From Anastrepha obliqua (Eukaryota > Arthropoda > Insecta > Diptera > Tephritidae), in assembly GCF_027943255.1 (NCBI RefSeq), contig NW_026562179.1, forward strand, positions 932,501 to 996,500: a DNA stretch of 64,000 bases, read 5' to 3'. Numbering within the stretch: the stretch's first letter is position 1; the number at the start of each line of letters is the position of its first letter. The position numbers and the translations under genes are program-made. The notes beneath the pieces were generated by a model, which saw nothing but the letters and a program-made list of their open reading frames with translations, did not search any database and was not told the origin of the DNA. Positions 21,729-32,800 of this stretch are shown here, one piece after another.

Positions 21729-23157
21729 AAAATTCCCGACCTTCGGCTTCCGTCATTCAACGTAACTGTTCTACCGATCGGTGATAAGGCAATCTACATA
21801 GGTTTAATCCTTGACAGGAAACTTTCTTGCAAGCTGAGTGTTCAGGACAGAGTAGAAAAAGCTGTTACGGCGCTCTAGTCATGTAAAAACACTGTAGGCT
21901 TAAAATGGGCCCCCAAAATAGTTCACTTCTTATATACAGATATTGTCAGACCAATTATGAGCTACGGAGTTCTGGTCCGGTGGCCAACCCTTGGCAAGAA
22001 AACATCATTCAAGAGGCTAGGTAGGATTCCAAGGGCAGCTAGCCTCTGTATTACTGGGCGCTCAAAAGAACGCCAACTTCGGCTCTAAATGTTATGCTGC
22101 ATTTATTGCCAATTGACCTACAGGTATTCTGCAGACAACTAGCCGCCAAAGCGCTGATAAGATTGCGCAAATAATAAATGCTCAAGACAAACAATCAAGA
22201 ATACTCGAGAATACTTGGGATGTTTCCTGGTATTCCTAACACTACTGACTTTTGTGACTCGGGGAATACATACCTATACAGGCCTTTACAATCCATTTTT
22301 CATGTATAGAGGAATAGGAAAATGGTGTAATAAATAATGGAAACGAGATCAGTATGTACGAGTACAATGGCTCGAAACTCAATGATCACATGGAAGGCGG
22401 TGTATATTCCGAAACTATAGGCACCAACATATCCTTTCACTTGCTTAACCATTGCAGCGTATTCCAAGCCGAAGGCTTTTTAGTGCTAAATAAAAGCGTA
22501 GACACAGAGACAGAAATCTTATTTACTCCAATAGTCAGAGAGCTCGGAAATTTCTCCTATCTTCTAAACGCAGTAAAAGAGAGTTACAAATTATTAAAAA
22601 TACGCTCACGGTATTTTTTTATTAATCTACTCTGGGTAGACATTATAACATTAAAGGCAAATGTAAGGCAGATGAGTTACCTCGATTGGACTCCTCGCTC
22701 CAGTTAGGACAAAGTCGACTATGCCCTTGGCAACTCGTAAACATTTAATAGACTGACACACCATTACTGTTGCAAATTCCAATTGGAAACAGTTAAACAC
22801 TTGCGCTATCAGTAGACAAACGTAGCCCGAATGGAACATGGGTTGCACCAAGAGTCTACTTAAATTAAGAATGAAGGATATAAGAATCGTAGTAAGTGTC
22901 CAGTGGGCACTGTCTAATAGGAAGACATGCTACGATATAAGGGGTATCATCCAATGACTATTGTAGAGGCTGTCAGGATATATTGTAGAAGTGGAAGAGA
23001 CAGTCGAACACTTTCTATGCGGCAGCATGGTTGTGTGGAAGACGGCTGAGGTTGCTCGTCTCGCTAGCTGGTATAGCCAGCTTTTTAAAGGCGACACAAT
23101 GGTTTAAAGAGGACCAAATGGAGTAAGGAGAGGGCTTCTAACTGGCTTAACCTAACC
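21729..23157 (+). mobile_element. LINE-C1: decayed 3' part of an RNase H-bearing LINE
   Basis: Heavily mutated frames give an RT C-terminal stretch (IYIGLILDRKLSCKLSVQDR, then IVRPIMSYGVLVRW) and RNase H relics (GGVYSETIGTNISFHL, NHCSVFQAE). The 3' end is CTTAACCTAACCTATG at about 23145-23160, a CCTAA-type tail. The 5' junction abuts the foldback element at about 21728. It belongs to the same general family as the fragment at 53110-54542. Many stops make it non-functional. Confidence 0.7.
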
Positions 23158-23967
23158 TATGTTTTGTTGTTGGTTGAAGTTAGTCTGGTTTTGGTACCCA
23201 TATTGTTGATTAAATTGGTTTGAATACGTTGATGACTAGTTATGTGTTAGAAATTGGCCGAGCTTGCGGTACATAAGCTAGTTCATAGTTGAATTTGGTT
23301 TGTGGAGATTACTGGTTTAGTGGTTGAGCAAACCATTGTCGGGTATGTTGTTGGTAGGTTCGTAATCTTTGATTTCCGAATTTAAGACAAAGATGTAGAG
23401 CTTCAGGTAGGCTTTTTGGTTATTTTTTACCGAAAAGACTAGGAAGGTCAGCGGAAAGTTATCTGAAAAAAGTATCGAGAGTTTTAGCCCGACATCAGAT
23501 AACTCAGATCTTTTTCTAATTCCATGCAGCCTATTTTGCTCAGTATGAGTGATAAATGTGCGTACATAAATATTTTATTACAACTCGTTAATGGTCAGTA
23601 AAACTTATACGAGACACGTCATTTGATATTCTAGCGTGCCTACGTCTCTTTTATTAGCGTAGTAAGTTTTCAAACACCGAGAAATTGATTTCCAATTTAA
23701 TGGTGTATTATATGACTCTATCATAATAAATCTCGTTTGCCAATTATCTTTTTTTATGAATTTTGAAGTGCGAAAGTTCCGATGAGTGGCTTTAAAGAGT
23801 TTGTATATCCTCAAAATGTATTCTAAATTTTTTTTCCAGGAGCTAAACTCTGAACTGATTGCAATATGATTGACAGAGTTTTTGAAATAAACTCTTTTTT
23901 CATGTTCTAAATAAGTGATCTTATGGCTTTCAAATTCAGAATATATGTACATTTACATAAGTAACTC
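23158..23967. other. Unassigned spacer
   Basis: GT-rich sequence (about 23158-23350) followed by AT-rich sequence. No gene or named repeat that I can support. Confidence 0.4.
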
Positions 23968-24044
23968 GGCCCTCGGCAGGCAATGGAAAACCTCCGAGTG
24001 TATTTGTGTCATGAAAAAGGTCCTTATAAAAAATATCTGCCGTT
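23968..24044 (+). repeat. SINE copy S4, left part (split by LINE-D)
   Basis: The segment from CCTCGGCAGGCAATGG through CCTCCGAGTGTATTT to ATATCTGCCGTT matches the body of the SINE copies at 36866-37184 and 42460-42781. It lacks the tRNA-like head. It continues at 28412 on the other side of LINE-D. Confidence 0.8.
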
Positions 24045-24102
24045 AGCAGTGGGCCACAGCACGCCAACAACTATAAATGAACCGACAACATCCTCTAAAG
24101 CC

Positions 24103-25042
24103 ATGGTGCAAAAGCGCACTAATAAAGGCCCATCAAGGTATAAGCTCTACCAGAGGTCTTTTGCTATCCTTGGCAGGATTCGTAAGAACGAGACCGAAGG
24201 TAAAGCTCATCCCAAAGATGAGGCTGACAAGGCAAGGTGTTAAAAGGTGGTGGACGAATACCTGGCATTCCGAACCGCCCGAAAGACAGAAGCCAAAAAA
24301 CGCAACCGTTCGCAAGACGAAAACAACAGGGCAACAAAGAAGCACAAGATCTCAGATCAGGGTGCGGTTGTCCCCAAACTTACCAAACAATTCAATGAGG
24401 TGGCACGGGACCATCTTCAAATGGAACTGGTGGACGAAACTTCCAACCGCGGCAAACCTGAGCTTGACATATGGTAGGAGATTGAGGCACGGTTGTCTCG
24501 CATAATCGTCGACCATGTTATGGCGAACCCGGAGGCTCAATCGCCAGGTTTCGACTCGGTGGAAGTGGTTCGCGGTTGCCGGGTAATCAAATGTAATGAC
24601 CAATACTCATTGCATTTCCTGACACAGGCGATTGGTGAAATTCAGAACAGCTGAGAGGGCTTAGGACTCAAGCTCATTCCAGCCAGCGAGATACCACGAA
24701 GGCCGAGGGCTCGCATCTGGATACCAAACATGGAGTTTGAAGCCAACCAATTAAATCCCTATCTCTAGGCTCACAACCGCTCAGTGCCGACGACCAATTG
24801 GTCGATCAACAGCGGAGGCTCCGCAGAAGCACAGCGTGTCGTTCCTCCTTCAAATCACAGAAGAGAGCCTTGAACCACTGCAAAAAGTGGAAAATGAACT
24901 TCGATTTGGCATACGGAAGGCCCAGCTGAAGATATTCCGTTCTGCGAATCCGGAGGTGGAGCAGGATAAGATCGACGGCACCAGCAAACTGCTGACTGGC
25001 ATACAGTTAAATGACGCCGAACCTGGGGAAACAAACCAATAA
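24103..25042 (+). pseudogene. LINE-D ORF1, DUF4780-like nucleic-acid-binding protein
   Basis: The frame starts MVQKRTNKGPSRYK and has in-frame stops at 24241, 24475 and about 24652, then a frameshift before the last third. A Lys/Arg-rich segment (KKRNRSQDENNRATKKHK) is followed by a region with VVRGCRVIKCNDQY, LTQAIGEI and GLGLKLIPASEIPRRPRARI, which I recognise as the DUF4780 type common in ORF1 of insect RNase H-LINEs. It ends GETNQ at 25042, a few bases before ORF2. Its presumed role is RNA binding in the retrotransposition particle. Confidence 0.65.
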
Positions 25043-25045
25043 AAA

Positions 25046-26460
25046 ATGGTTTTAAAGGTTGTCCAAATTAACCTGCAGCATTCACAGACTGCACCGGACA
25101 ACCTAACCGTTCTTCTAGGGGAGGAGAACATTGACATAACCTTAATTCAGGAACCCTGGGTGCGGAGCAACGAGGTGAAGGGGCTCCCGGGAAGAAACTA
25201 TAATCTGTACTATAAGCGTACTGAAGGTAATCCTAGATCATGTGTTGTACAATAGCTAAAAAACACTTAAACATATTTTTAATCCCATCATATAGTTCAC
25301 AGGATGTGACGGCCGTTGAAGTGGAAACCGCAGACGGTGTCAGCATCACACTTGCATCCATCTACATATATGGCACATGATCGGCCAGCACCGCCCTAGG
25401 ATGCTTGTAGGCTTGTGCTTGAAGGAACCTGAAACCAAATCCTGCTACTCGGATGGGACGCCAACGCGAGGCATGCGTTTTGGGGAAGCTCTGAGACAAA
25501 CGACCGAGGTGAGTCTTTATATAATTTTATTATCAACGCTAACTTATGGGTATGTAACAGGGTTAACACTCCCACTTTCACCTTTCCTAGTACGGAGTAC
25601 TTCAGAGGATGGGAGGAAGTGATTGATGTTACTTTACTGTCTGAAAATAGCTCAGTAAGGGTAGATAATTGGAGGGTGTCCAATAAAAGGTCCTTTCCTG
25701 ATCATAGTTGGATCCTTTACGATTTGGATCTTAAGGTAGATCCACCCCTACCGTATATAAATCCTTTAAGAACCAACTGGAAGAGGTTCAAAAATGCAGT
25801 AAATAAGAGGATAGGAGAGATTTCTATCCCTCAAATCACTCTCATGGAAAACCTTGAGAGTAGGGTCATAAAACTGGAAAAGGCATTTAGTAGGGCCTCA
25901 AAAACGTCCTGCCCAATAAAATTTAGTAAAAAAAACTCTCCCTCCTTGGTGGAGCAGTGAGCTCTTAAAACTAAGGGAAAAATCTAGATCAACGTTTAAC
26001 CCCAGCTACTCGACGGGAAATTGGGAATTGTATAGAGAATGTCGGGGCCAGTACAAGAAGGCAAATCAGGCCGCCAAAAAAGAGAGCTGGAGGGGAAATA
26101 TTATGCGGAAATAATCCACAGCATCTTGCAAATGAAATAATTACCAAGGGGAAAGTAGCATGGGCAATCAAATCTATCTCAGCTCTTAAACATCTGTGGC
26201 CAGATGGGATGATTGCAAAGATGCTACAGGAAACCTTGGACTGTATCCTACCATGGCTAAAGGAAATTGTTAAAGCGTGCTTAAACTTAGGCCATATTCC
26301 AGATAGTTGGAAACTAGTCAAGGTCGTCTTCATACCAAAAGTAGGTAGGAGGGGACATGACTCAGCGAAGGACTTCAGGCCAATCAGTCTTTCGTCTTTC
26401 CTGTTAAAAACTTTTGAAAGACTTTTAGATACGCACCTCAGAAGCTCTTTGGAGACCTCT
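25046..26460 (+). pseudogene. LINE-D endonuclease and N-terminal reverse transcriptase, broken
   Basis: ORF2 begins MVLKVVQINLQHSQTAP, with the endonuclease motif LIQEPWVRSNEV. After a stop near 25253 the endonuclease is only traceable in pieces (VTAVEVETADGVSITLASIY). The RT fingers region is open from about 26130 to 26450 (LKHLWPDGMIAKMLQE and GHDSAKDFRPISLSSFLLK). A deletion at about 26450-26465 then removes the palm segment that should carry catalytic motif A. It is therefore inactive. Confidence 0.75.
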
Positions 26461-26461
26461 G

Positions 26462-27085
26462 GTGGCGTTGATAGACCTGGAGGTGGACAGTTGCGTTAGT
26501 AATTGGGTCATCTCCATGCTAGAAACCAGGATCATCAAAGCTAATTTGGGTAATATCAACATAACCAAGAAGGTCCACGGGGGCACTCCACAAGGGGGAG
26601 TATTATCTCCACTTCTTAGGCTATGTGTGATCAGCAAAATCTTAATAAAACTTAATGGAGGTGGGGTAAAAGTGGTGGCGAACGCTGATGATGTGGCGCT
26701 AATGGTGTCAAGACTGTGTCCAAATACGATCACTGGTATCATCCAAAGGGCGTTAGTCGAGCTTAACTCTTGGGCCGCAGGATGTGACCTAAGTTTAAAT
26801 ACGAGTAAAACAGAACTCATGCTTTTTACCACCAGATACAAGGTACCAACTTTTACCTTACCAAATATCAACGGACAAACTCTTTCACTATCACCCAGTG
26901 CAAAGTACTTAGGGGTAATTCTGGACTCCAAACTTAGCTGGAAGTAAAACGTCGAAAAACGGGTAAGGAAAGCAGAAATTGCTTTATATGCCTGCGAACA
27001 TATGCTTGGAAGAAGACCGGCTCTTCAACCTAAGCATACAATTTGGCTGCATAAGGCGATTATATGACCTATTTTATCGTACGGT
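26462..27085 (+). pseudogene. LINE-D reverse transcriptase palm and thumb
   Basis: The frame resumes with GGTPQGGVLSPLLRL and then VVANADDVALMVSR, in which the usual aromatic residue of the (Y/F)xDD box is Asn. It continues with AKYLGVILDSKLSWK, then a stop at 26945 and another near 27067. The NADD box and the missing motif A imply a dead polymerase. Confidence 0.75.
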
Positions 27086-28297
27086 TTGGTAGTTTGGTGG
27101 AAAGCTCAAAGGAGAGAGCCCAATTCCAAACTACTCGGCAGAATACAAAGATCAGCCTGTGCAATAACGGTCGGTGCAATCAGATCATGTCCTAGAGAGG
27201 CTCTCAATGCACTGACACACGTTATTCCAATAGACCTACATATAAAGAAGACGGCAACCATGAGTGCATTTAGGTTAAATGAAGCGGGTCGCTTTAAAGG
27301 AAAAACTTATGGTCACGCTAGTCTATTATTGCGACAAGCTCAGTTAATCACGGTGAGGCGTGACTACATCGTCCCGATGGTAACGTTCAGTAGGAATTTT
27401 GCCACACTTTTTCCATCTAAGGTAGAATGGAATAAGGGATTCTCTCTAAACAACTTCGATGCCACAGTCTATACAGATGGCAGTAAAATGTATTGTGGTG
27501 TTGGAGCGGGTATATATTCTCATAGACTTGGAATTGAAAGATCTGTGCGTCTCCCTAATACCAGCAGTGACTTCCAGGCGGAAGTACTGGCAATTGGGGA
27601 AGCTTGTAGGTTACTAATCGCGGATTTCTCTTTCAAGGACAATACCGCTATTGTTTCGGATAGCCAAGCTGCAATCCAGGCACTGGAAGAGGCTACAACA
27701 GCCTCTAAAGTGGTGAAGCAAAGCAGGAATAGCCTCACCAGCGTGAGTGAAGACCATAAATTAAACTTAATTTGGGTCCCGGGACACCGGAACATAGAAG
27801 GTAACGAAAAAGCCGATGAACTGACAAGAGCGGGATCTGCCATGAGTAGCGTTCTTGCAGTACCAGTATTCACACCATTAGGTGCGGTCAAGAATGCAAC
27901 TTCCCTAAAATACCTTCGAATCGCAGTTTGTAGATGGAGAGACCAGACGAAATGCAAAATCAGCAGGACGTTATGGCCCTCCTACAACCTCAAGCAATCG
28001 TCGACATTGATAAACATGAAACGACGGGACGCCTGTAGACTAACGGCAGTCATAACTGGCTTCTGGTATATCGGAGAACAAGCCGCCAAAATGGTCATCC
28101 CTCACAACACATACTGTCATAGTTGTAAACAAGCGAAGAAAACGGAAGCAATCTTTCATTTCCTCTGTGAATGCCCTACCCTATGGAAGGACAGAATGTT
28201 AACCCTGGGCAAACCGCTGTTCGAGAGTTTCGAGCAACTGTCTGGCTTACACGTCAACAACCTAATAAGGTTCCTAAACCGCACAGACTGGATGTAA
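27086..28297 (+). CDS. LINE-D RNase H domain and C-terminal knuckle (open segment)
   Basis: The 403-codon open stretch covers the RT thumb end (SCPREALNALTHVIPIDLHI) and a complete RNase H. Its catalytic residues are in TVYTDGSK, FQAEVLAIGEA and IVSDSQAAIQAL, with the terminal WVPGHRNIEGNEKADEL. It ends with a Cys/His knuckle (CHSCKQAKKTEAIFHFLCEC) and LIRFLNRTDWM. The initial Met is internal to the native ORF2. This is the only part of LINE-D still free of stops. Confidence 0.8.
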   Translation: MVVWWKAQRREPNSKLLGRIQRSACAITVGAIRSCPREALNALTHVIPIDLHIKKTATMSAFRLNEAGRFKGKTYGHASLLLRQAQLITVRRDYIVPMVTFSRNFATLFPSKVEWNKGFSLNNFDATVYTDGSKMYCGVGAGIYSHRLGIERSVRLPNTSSDFQAEVLAIGEACRLLIADFSFKDNTAIVSDSQAAIQALEEATTASKVVKQSRNSLTSVSEDHKLNLIWVPGHRNIEGNEKADELTRAGSAMSSVLAVPVFTPLGAVKNATSLKYLRIAVCRWRDQTKCKISRTLWPSYNLKQSSTLINMKRRDACRLTAVITGFWYIGEQAAKMVIPHNTYCHSCKQAKKTEAIFHFLCECPTLWKDRMLTLGKPLFESFEQLSGLHVNNLIRFLNRTDWM

Positions 28298-28411
28298 TCT
28301 TGCTGAAAATAACTGTTTAACAATTTGGTAACGAGGATGTGGCAACAAAATGGTGCGGAAGCGCTAGTTGGATTCTGGAAGAATCACCACTCTAACAAAC
28401 CAACCAACCAA

Positions 28412-28534
28412 GGAGTCAGCTTGAAACTGTAGGTCCCTCCATTTGTGGAACAACATCAAGACGCACACCACAAATAGGAGCAGGAACTCGGCGAAACACC
28501 CAGAAAGGATGTGTGTACCAATTATATATATATA
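28412..28534 (+). repeat. SINE copy S4, right part with TA-rich tail
   Basis: It resumes GGAGTCAGCTTGAAACTGTA, runs through CCCTCCATTTGTGGAACAAC and ACATCAAGACGCACACC, and ends TACCAATTATATATATATA. The (TA)n tail abuts the CTAG terminus of a Helitron at 28535, so the Helitron probably entered the tail. Confidence 0.85.
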
Positions 28535-28689
28535 CTAGCTTATACCCGTGGGTTTCATCCCACATTTCTATCAAAAAGTATGCAATGTAAATAAAACAAC
28601 TTTAACTTTTTTAAGTCAGTTTAGGTATTATTTAAAACGATCGGATATACGACATTTTTTGTTATATTATTTTGAGTATAAATAAAAAG

Positions 28690-29447
28690 GTTTTTCGGTG
28701 CACCAACTCTGGAGCAGGCTACATATAACTGGCCATGGGTAAAACATGAGTTGGTTAGATTGGCTCCTGCTTCAGCTAATGATTGTCCCTGAGCTTTTTT
28801 ATGGACATTGCGAAAGTCAGTCTAATAGGAAATTGGAGGCGTTTAAAATTGAAAGGTATATCCGTTTTTGAACGTAGTCCCATCGGTATCAGTGGAATTC
28901 TTGGTATGAAAACTTTGAGGTTTTCAAAATTTCCTGATAAAACCATAGCTTCTATAACATTCGGTAAAAGTTTCAGGATGATTAGCCTTGTGCCATTGCA
29001 TAAACGTGAAGGATCCAAATTACGCAGCATAATTATCATAGCCCCCTTTTTAAGCATCAGTCGATGAGGAGGAATTCCTGATGGGTCCAAGGAGTTAAGA
29101 AACTCAACGGGATAATGAACAGCCTCGGATTCTTCGACGACTGTGTCAATGGAATGATATGTTGTGACAGTTCCTGGTAGTATTTCTTGAATTTTGGAAT
29201 TAACGACATTTACATCGTCATTCTTAGGTGCCAAAATGGCCCTTTTTCGAAGCCATCTATAGTTTGTGTGATTGGCTGAAATATTTGGAAATACCCTTTC
29301 TATCAAAGCATCGACTGATAACATAAGTTGACAAAAACGTGGAGGAAAAAACATTAAATTTGGTGGTAAAGAAACTGGTATTTTTCCATTGCCTATTGTA
29401 AGTAGTTGTTCAGAAAAACTTTGATAATAGCAAATTTGGGGGTTCAA
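28690..29447 (-). pseudogene. Helitron Pif1-like helicase, C-terminal part
   Basis: The open frame 29447-28776 shows the late helicase region typical of Helitrons: NYRWLRKRAILAPKNDDVNV, LNSLDPSGIPPHRLMLKKGA, IIMLRNLDPSRLCNGTRLI and FPIRLTFAMSIKK. After a frameshift the final motif FTHGQLYVACSRVG (about 28700-28745) follows. The Walker A/B half and the Rep nuclease are deleted. The helicase would unwind DNA in rolling-circle transposition; this copy cannot. Confidence 0.85.
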
Positions 29448-29451
29448 GTAG

Positions 29452-29972
29452 AGGAGGGAGGTGGATCTTTCCGCTAGAAAAACACATTCCAGGCGGCTCA
29501 GTTTTAAACTTTCGTGCTTGGCGAAAAATGGCAGACAATGCTCATTTCGCCTATTGTTACTTGAGTGGGATACTGATATTCAGCATCTGGTTTATAGTCA
29601 AACGCTTCTCTCTTTAAGGTATTAATCCTCACAAAACGCGTTGTTACTGCCATTCTCATCTGACTTAAGCGAAGTGAATGCTGGTCTTCTGTTTCATTTG
29701 CTCGATTATCAGCTGCACGAGATCACAGTCCTTGGCGTATAACCTCGCCTTGCTCTTCGTTTTCATTCGCTCGAGAAGCAGCGGAATTTAATCGAAATGT
29801 TTCACGCCTACGCCTAGTTTGCTCTTCGTTTTCATTTGCTCCACACTTACACAACTTCCCGCCTGCGCAAATCAGCTAAACGACTCGCATGCGCTTCCTC
29901 TGACTCATTTGCTCGATTGTTTGCTGCCTTCTGACTATGACGACTGAGACGCGGCCTTTTACGGGAAGGCAT
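29452..29972 (-). pseudogene. Helitron N-terminal Arg/Glu-rich region
   Basis: It begins MPSRKRPRLSRHSQKAANNR at 29972 and contains repeated units of the type RANESEEAHASRLADLR, ANENEEQTRRRR, ANENEEQGEV and ANETEDQHSLRL, broken by a frameshift near 29855. It runs on to FDYKPDAEYQYPTQVTIGEM. These repeats are characteristic of the start of many animal Helitron proteins. It joins directly to the C-terminal helicase, which marks the internal deletion. Confidence 0.7.
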
Positions 29973-30041
29973 TTCACTAAATAAAAATATTACATTGAAG
30001 AACAATAATAGATATTCAGTTTTTATAAACCAAAAATACAT

Positions 30042-30955
30042 ATATTATTCTATAGATTTTTTAATGCAATTTAATACATTTTCCTTTAACTTTTATAATC
30101 CAGAAATGTGGTATAGTAGTAAAACTTTTTTCAACTACGAACTGAAAAACTGCTGAAAATAACCAATAACAGTCCAACTTTTAGAAAAACGCACATGACA
30201 CACGCGAAAACATTAAAATCCCACTTTTGTCATTCGATAGATTATTTGTACCACCAAATATATAAATCACACTTAAAATATTTTTAGAACCATAATTTCT
30301 TCACATATATTAAATAATCACTCTTACCACCTTTTTAAACTTTTGAAAGTGAACTTAATTATAAGTGGTGAATTGCTTATTATTATTTTAGTAATTTTAA
30401 ATTATAAGATTGCACTTCTAAAAGCTTTTTGCGAATTTAGATATTGCAATGGAATGCATCAGCTGTTTTTTGTTTACATATTTACAGTGATGGCGATTAA
30501 ACGATGATTTTATAACTTGTGATGTACAGTCTGTCAATATTTTCCGCTAGTTAAACTTGCACTTCAATTTGATATGTGTTGTCTGCTATTTTATTAATTT
30601 GGATTATTTCATATTTCATTTCAAAATAAAACTATTTTAGCTTACATACGTAATCATATAGCTTTGAGTGTAATATTTATGTAGCTAAACCGGCATTATT
30701 ATCTAGGCATAGCGTAGTTTTTAATGCATTTTTTTTAAATAAAATTGATATTTCGCTTAGATTGCTGGACTGTTTACTTACCGATAAAGCTTTACCAATA
30801 AGAGAATGCATTCAATTCAGCAATACCTCTATGGTTGATAATATAAATTCCTTTCTATATCAAATGGTATAACCCCCCTTTTTTTCCAAGCTCATATTTC
30901 TTCCAGGAGTACTAAATACAAACTTCATTAAACTTTTTACCAATTTTTGGTATTC
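30042..30955. other. Unassigned AT-rich spacer
   Basis: No gene. The last 100 bases (about 30865-30955) resemble a diverged unit of the repeat at 32274-32550, which would mean that the mariner interrupted that repeat; the similarity is weak. Confidence 0.35.
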
Positions 30956-30957
30956 TA

Positions 30958-32242
30958 ATAGGACTATGAATAAGTTCGTGCGGTTTTACAACAGATGGCG
31001 TAACTTGATTATTATTCCATCGATCCAAATTTCCAAACATTCATTGGAGAGCTACTGTCGTAAGGCACAAACGTCAGTATAAGTTTTTTATTTGAAGCGT
31101 AAACAACAATATTTTTACCACACTTGAAAATGTCGAATTTCGTGCCAAATAATGTGTTTTTGCGGGGAATTCTTCTTCATTATTTTAATATGAAGAAAAA
31201 AGCAGCCGAAAGTCATCGTATCTTGGTGGAAGTTTATGGTGAGCATGCTCTAGCTGAGCGAACGTGCCAGAAGTGGTTTGCACGCTTTAAAAGTGGTGAT
31301 TTTGGCTTGGAAGACGAAGAACGCGAGGGTGCGCCGCCAAAGTTCATGGATACCGAATTGGAGGAATTGCTCGATCAAGATCCGGCTCAAACGCAAGAAG
31401 AGGTTGCAAAAACTTTGGGAGTTGATCAATCAACCATTTCCAAACGTTTAAAAGCCATGGGAATGATCCGAAAGGTAGGCCATTGGGTGCCGTATGAATT
31501 GAAGCCAAGAGACGTTGAACGCCGTTTTATGGCATGCGAACAACTGCTTCAACGGCACAAAAGAAAGGGTTTTTTGCATCGAATTGTGACTGGCGATGAA
31601 AAGTGGGTCCATTACGACAATCCAAAACGTCGGGCAACGTATGGATACCCTGGCCATGCTTCAACATCGACGTCGGCGCAGAATATTCATGGCCTGAAGG
31701 TTATGCTGTGTATCTGGTGGGACCAGCTGGGTGTTGTGTATTATGAGCTACTGAAACCGAATGAAACGATTACGGGGGATGTCTACCGACGACAATTGAT
31801 GCGTTTGAGCCGAGCACTGCGACAAAAACGGCCGCAATACGCCGATAGACACGACAAAGTTATTTTGCAACATGACAATGCTCGGCCACATGTTGCACAA
31901 GTGGTCAAAACATACTTAGAAACGCTCAAATGGGATGTCCTACCCCACCCGCCGTATAGTCCAGACCTTGCGCCATCCGATTACTATCTCTTCCGATCGA
32001 TGCAACATGGCCTGGCTGACCAGCACTTCCGTAATTACGATGAAGTCAAAAAATGGATCGATTCGTGGATTGCGGCAAAACCGACCGAATTTTTCACAAA
32101 GGGAATCCGTGAATTGCCAGAAAGATGGGAAAAAGTAGTAGCAAGCGATGGACAATACTTTGAATATTAAATTTGTAACCATTTTACGTCAATAAAGTTT
32201 CAAATTTCGAAAAAAACCGCACGAACTTATTCATAGTCCTAT
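30958..32242 (+). mobile_element. Complete mariner transposon
   Basis: The 1285-bp element is flanked by TA at 30956-30957 and 32243-32244. Its inverted repeats are identical over 30 bp (30958-30987 and 32213-32242), starting ATAGGACTATGAATAAGTTC. It has an intact transposase. Length, ends and target duplication are those of a full-size mariner. The perfect ends suggest a young insertion. Confidence 0.97.
31130..32170 (+). CDS. Mariner transposase (DD34D)
   Basis: The 346-aa protein would bind the inverted repeats and cut and paste the element into TA sites. The start at 31130 (MSNFVPNNVFLRGIL) is preferred over the Met two codons upstream because mariner transposases begin in this way. Residues about 1-110 are the paired helix-turn-helix DNA-binding region (AAESHRILVEVYGEHALAER, EVAKTLGVDQSTISKRLKAM). 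WVPYELKPRDVERR is the linker. Catalytic aspartates lie in IVTGDEKWVHYDN, ILQHDNARPHVA and YSPDLAPSDYYLF, the last two 34 residues apart. It ends ERWEKVVASDGQYFEY. No stops. Subfamily not resolved by eye. Confidence 0.97.
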   Translation: MSNFVPNNVFLRGILLHYFNMKKKAAESHRILVEVYGEHALAERTCQKWFARFKSGDFGLEDEEREGAPPKFMDTELEELLDQDPAQTQEEVAKTLGVDQSTISKRLKAMGMIRKVGHWVPYELKPRDVERRFMACEQLLQRHKRKGFLHRIVTGDEKWVHYDNPKRRATYGYPGHASTSTSAQNIHGLKVMLCIWWDQLGVVYYELLKPNETITGDVYRRQLMRLSRALRQKRPQYADRHDKVILQHDNARPHVAQVVKTYLETLKWDVLPHPPYSPDLAPSDYYLFRSMQHGLADQHFRNYDEVKKWIDSWIAAKPTEFFTKGIRELPERWEKVVASDGQYFEY

Positions 32243-32273
32243 TACCATAAATGCGTCCAGTGATATGCAGTAT

Positions 32274-32550
32274 GAAAAATCCCATTTGTATAGGAGGTGT
32301 CACGCCCCATTTCTAGATTTCACCAGTTTTCATGCAGGTGTTAGGTATTAACCTTATATAATCTACCAAATTTCAGTTGTCTAGCCCAAATACTTCCGGA
32401 GATACATATGGACAATGAAAAATTGCATTTACATGGGAGGTGCCAAGCCCCCTTTTTCGTTTTTCTCAGTTTTCTTGGAGGTGTTAGGGATTAACCTCTT
32501 ATAACCCCTTCCCAAATTTCATTGGTCTAGCCTTAATACTTCCAAAGATG
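32274..32550 (+). repeat. Two tandem units of a ~143-bp repeat
   Basis: Unit 1 starts GAAAAATCCCATTTGTATAG at 32274; unit 2 starts GAAAAATTGCATTTACATGG at 32417. Both continue with GGAGGTG, GCCCC, CAGTTTTC, GGTGTTAGG, ATTAACCT, AAATTTCA and TACTTCC. They are diverged copies with no coding potential and lie just downstream of the mariner. Confidence 0.75.
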
Positions 32551-32800
32551 TTTTTGAAATTTTCCCAATTGATTTTTAATTATTAAATTATAGGCAAATT
32601 CAGTTCCCAAATTGTCCCCACAAGAAGTGGGGAAAAGGTTCTGATTAATATGGAATATAATATAACTAATTCCAACACTCCGCGGCTCCACTCCACTACA
32701 TACATTGAAACACAGCGCCTACGATGATTTTCTGAAAACTAAGTGTTTGTAATAATTTCACAAAGAGATATTGCGACAGTAGAAGATCCAAAAGATTTAA

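Larger units (their letters stand above)
24045..28411 (+). mobile_element. LINE-D: RNase H-bearing non-LTR retrotransposon inserted in a SINE
   Basis: The 4.4-kb plus-strand element sits between the two halves of one SINE copy (24044 and 28412), which fixes its borders to within a few bases. Order: ORF1 (DUF4780-type), endonuclease, RT, RNase H, Cys/His knuckle, 3' UTR and a short CCAA-repeat tail (about 28398-28411). Stops and frameshifts affect ORF1 and the first half of ORF2. The architecture fits the I/LOA/R1 assemblage; the exact clade is not resolved. Confidence 0.85.
28535..30023 (-). mobile_element. Internally deleted autonomous-type Helitron
   Basis: On the minus strand the 3' terminus is GTGGGATGAAACCCAC (a perfect 5-bp-stem hairpin at about 28548-28563), then GGGTATAAGCTAG, ending at 28535 before a T. 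Upstream of it lie helicase coding sequence and an N-terminal Helitron peptide. The segment between these (Rep and most of the helicase) is missing. The 5' TC terminus was not located; the element extends at least to 29972. Confidence 0.8.
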
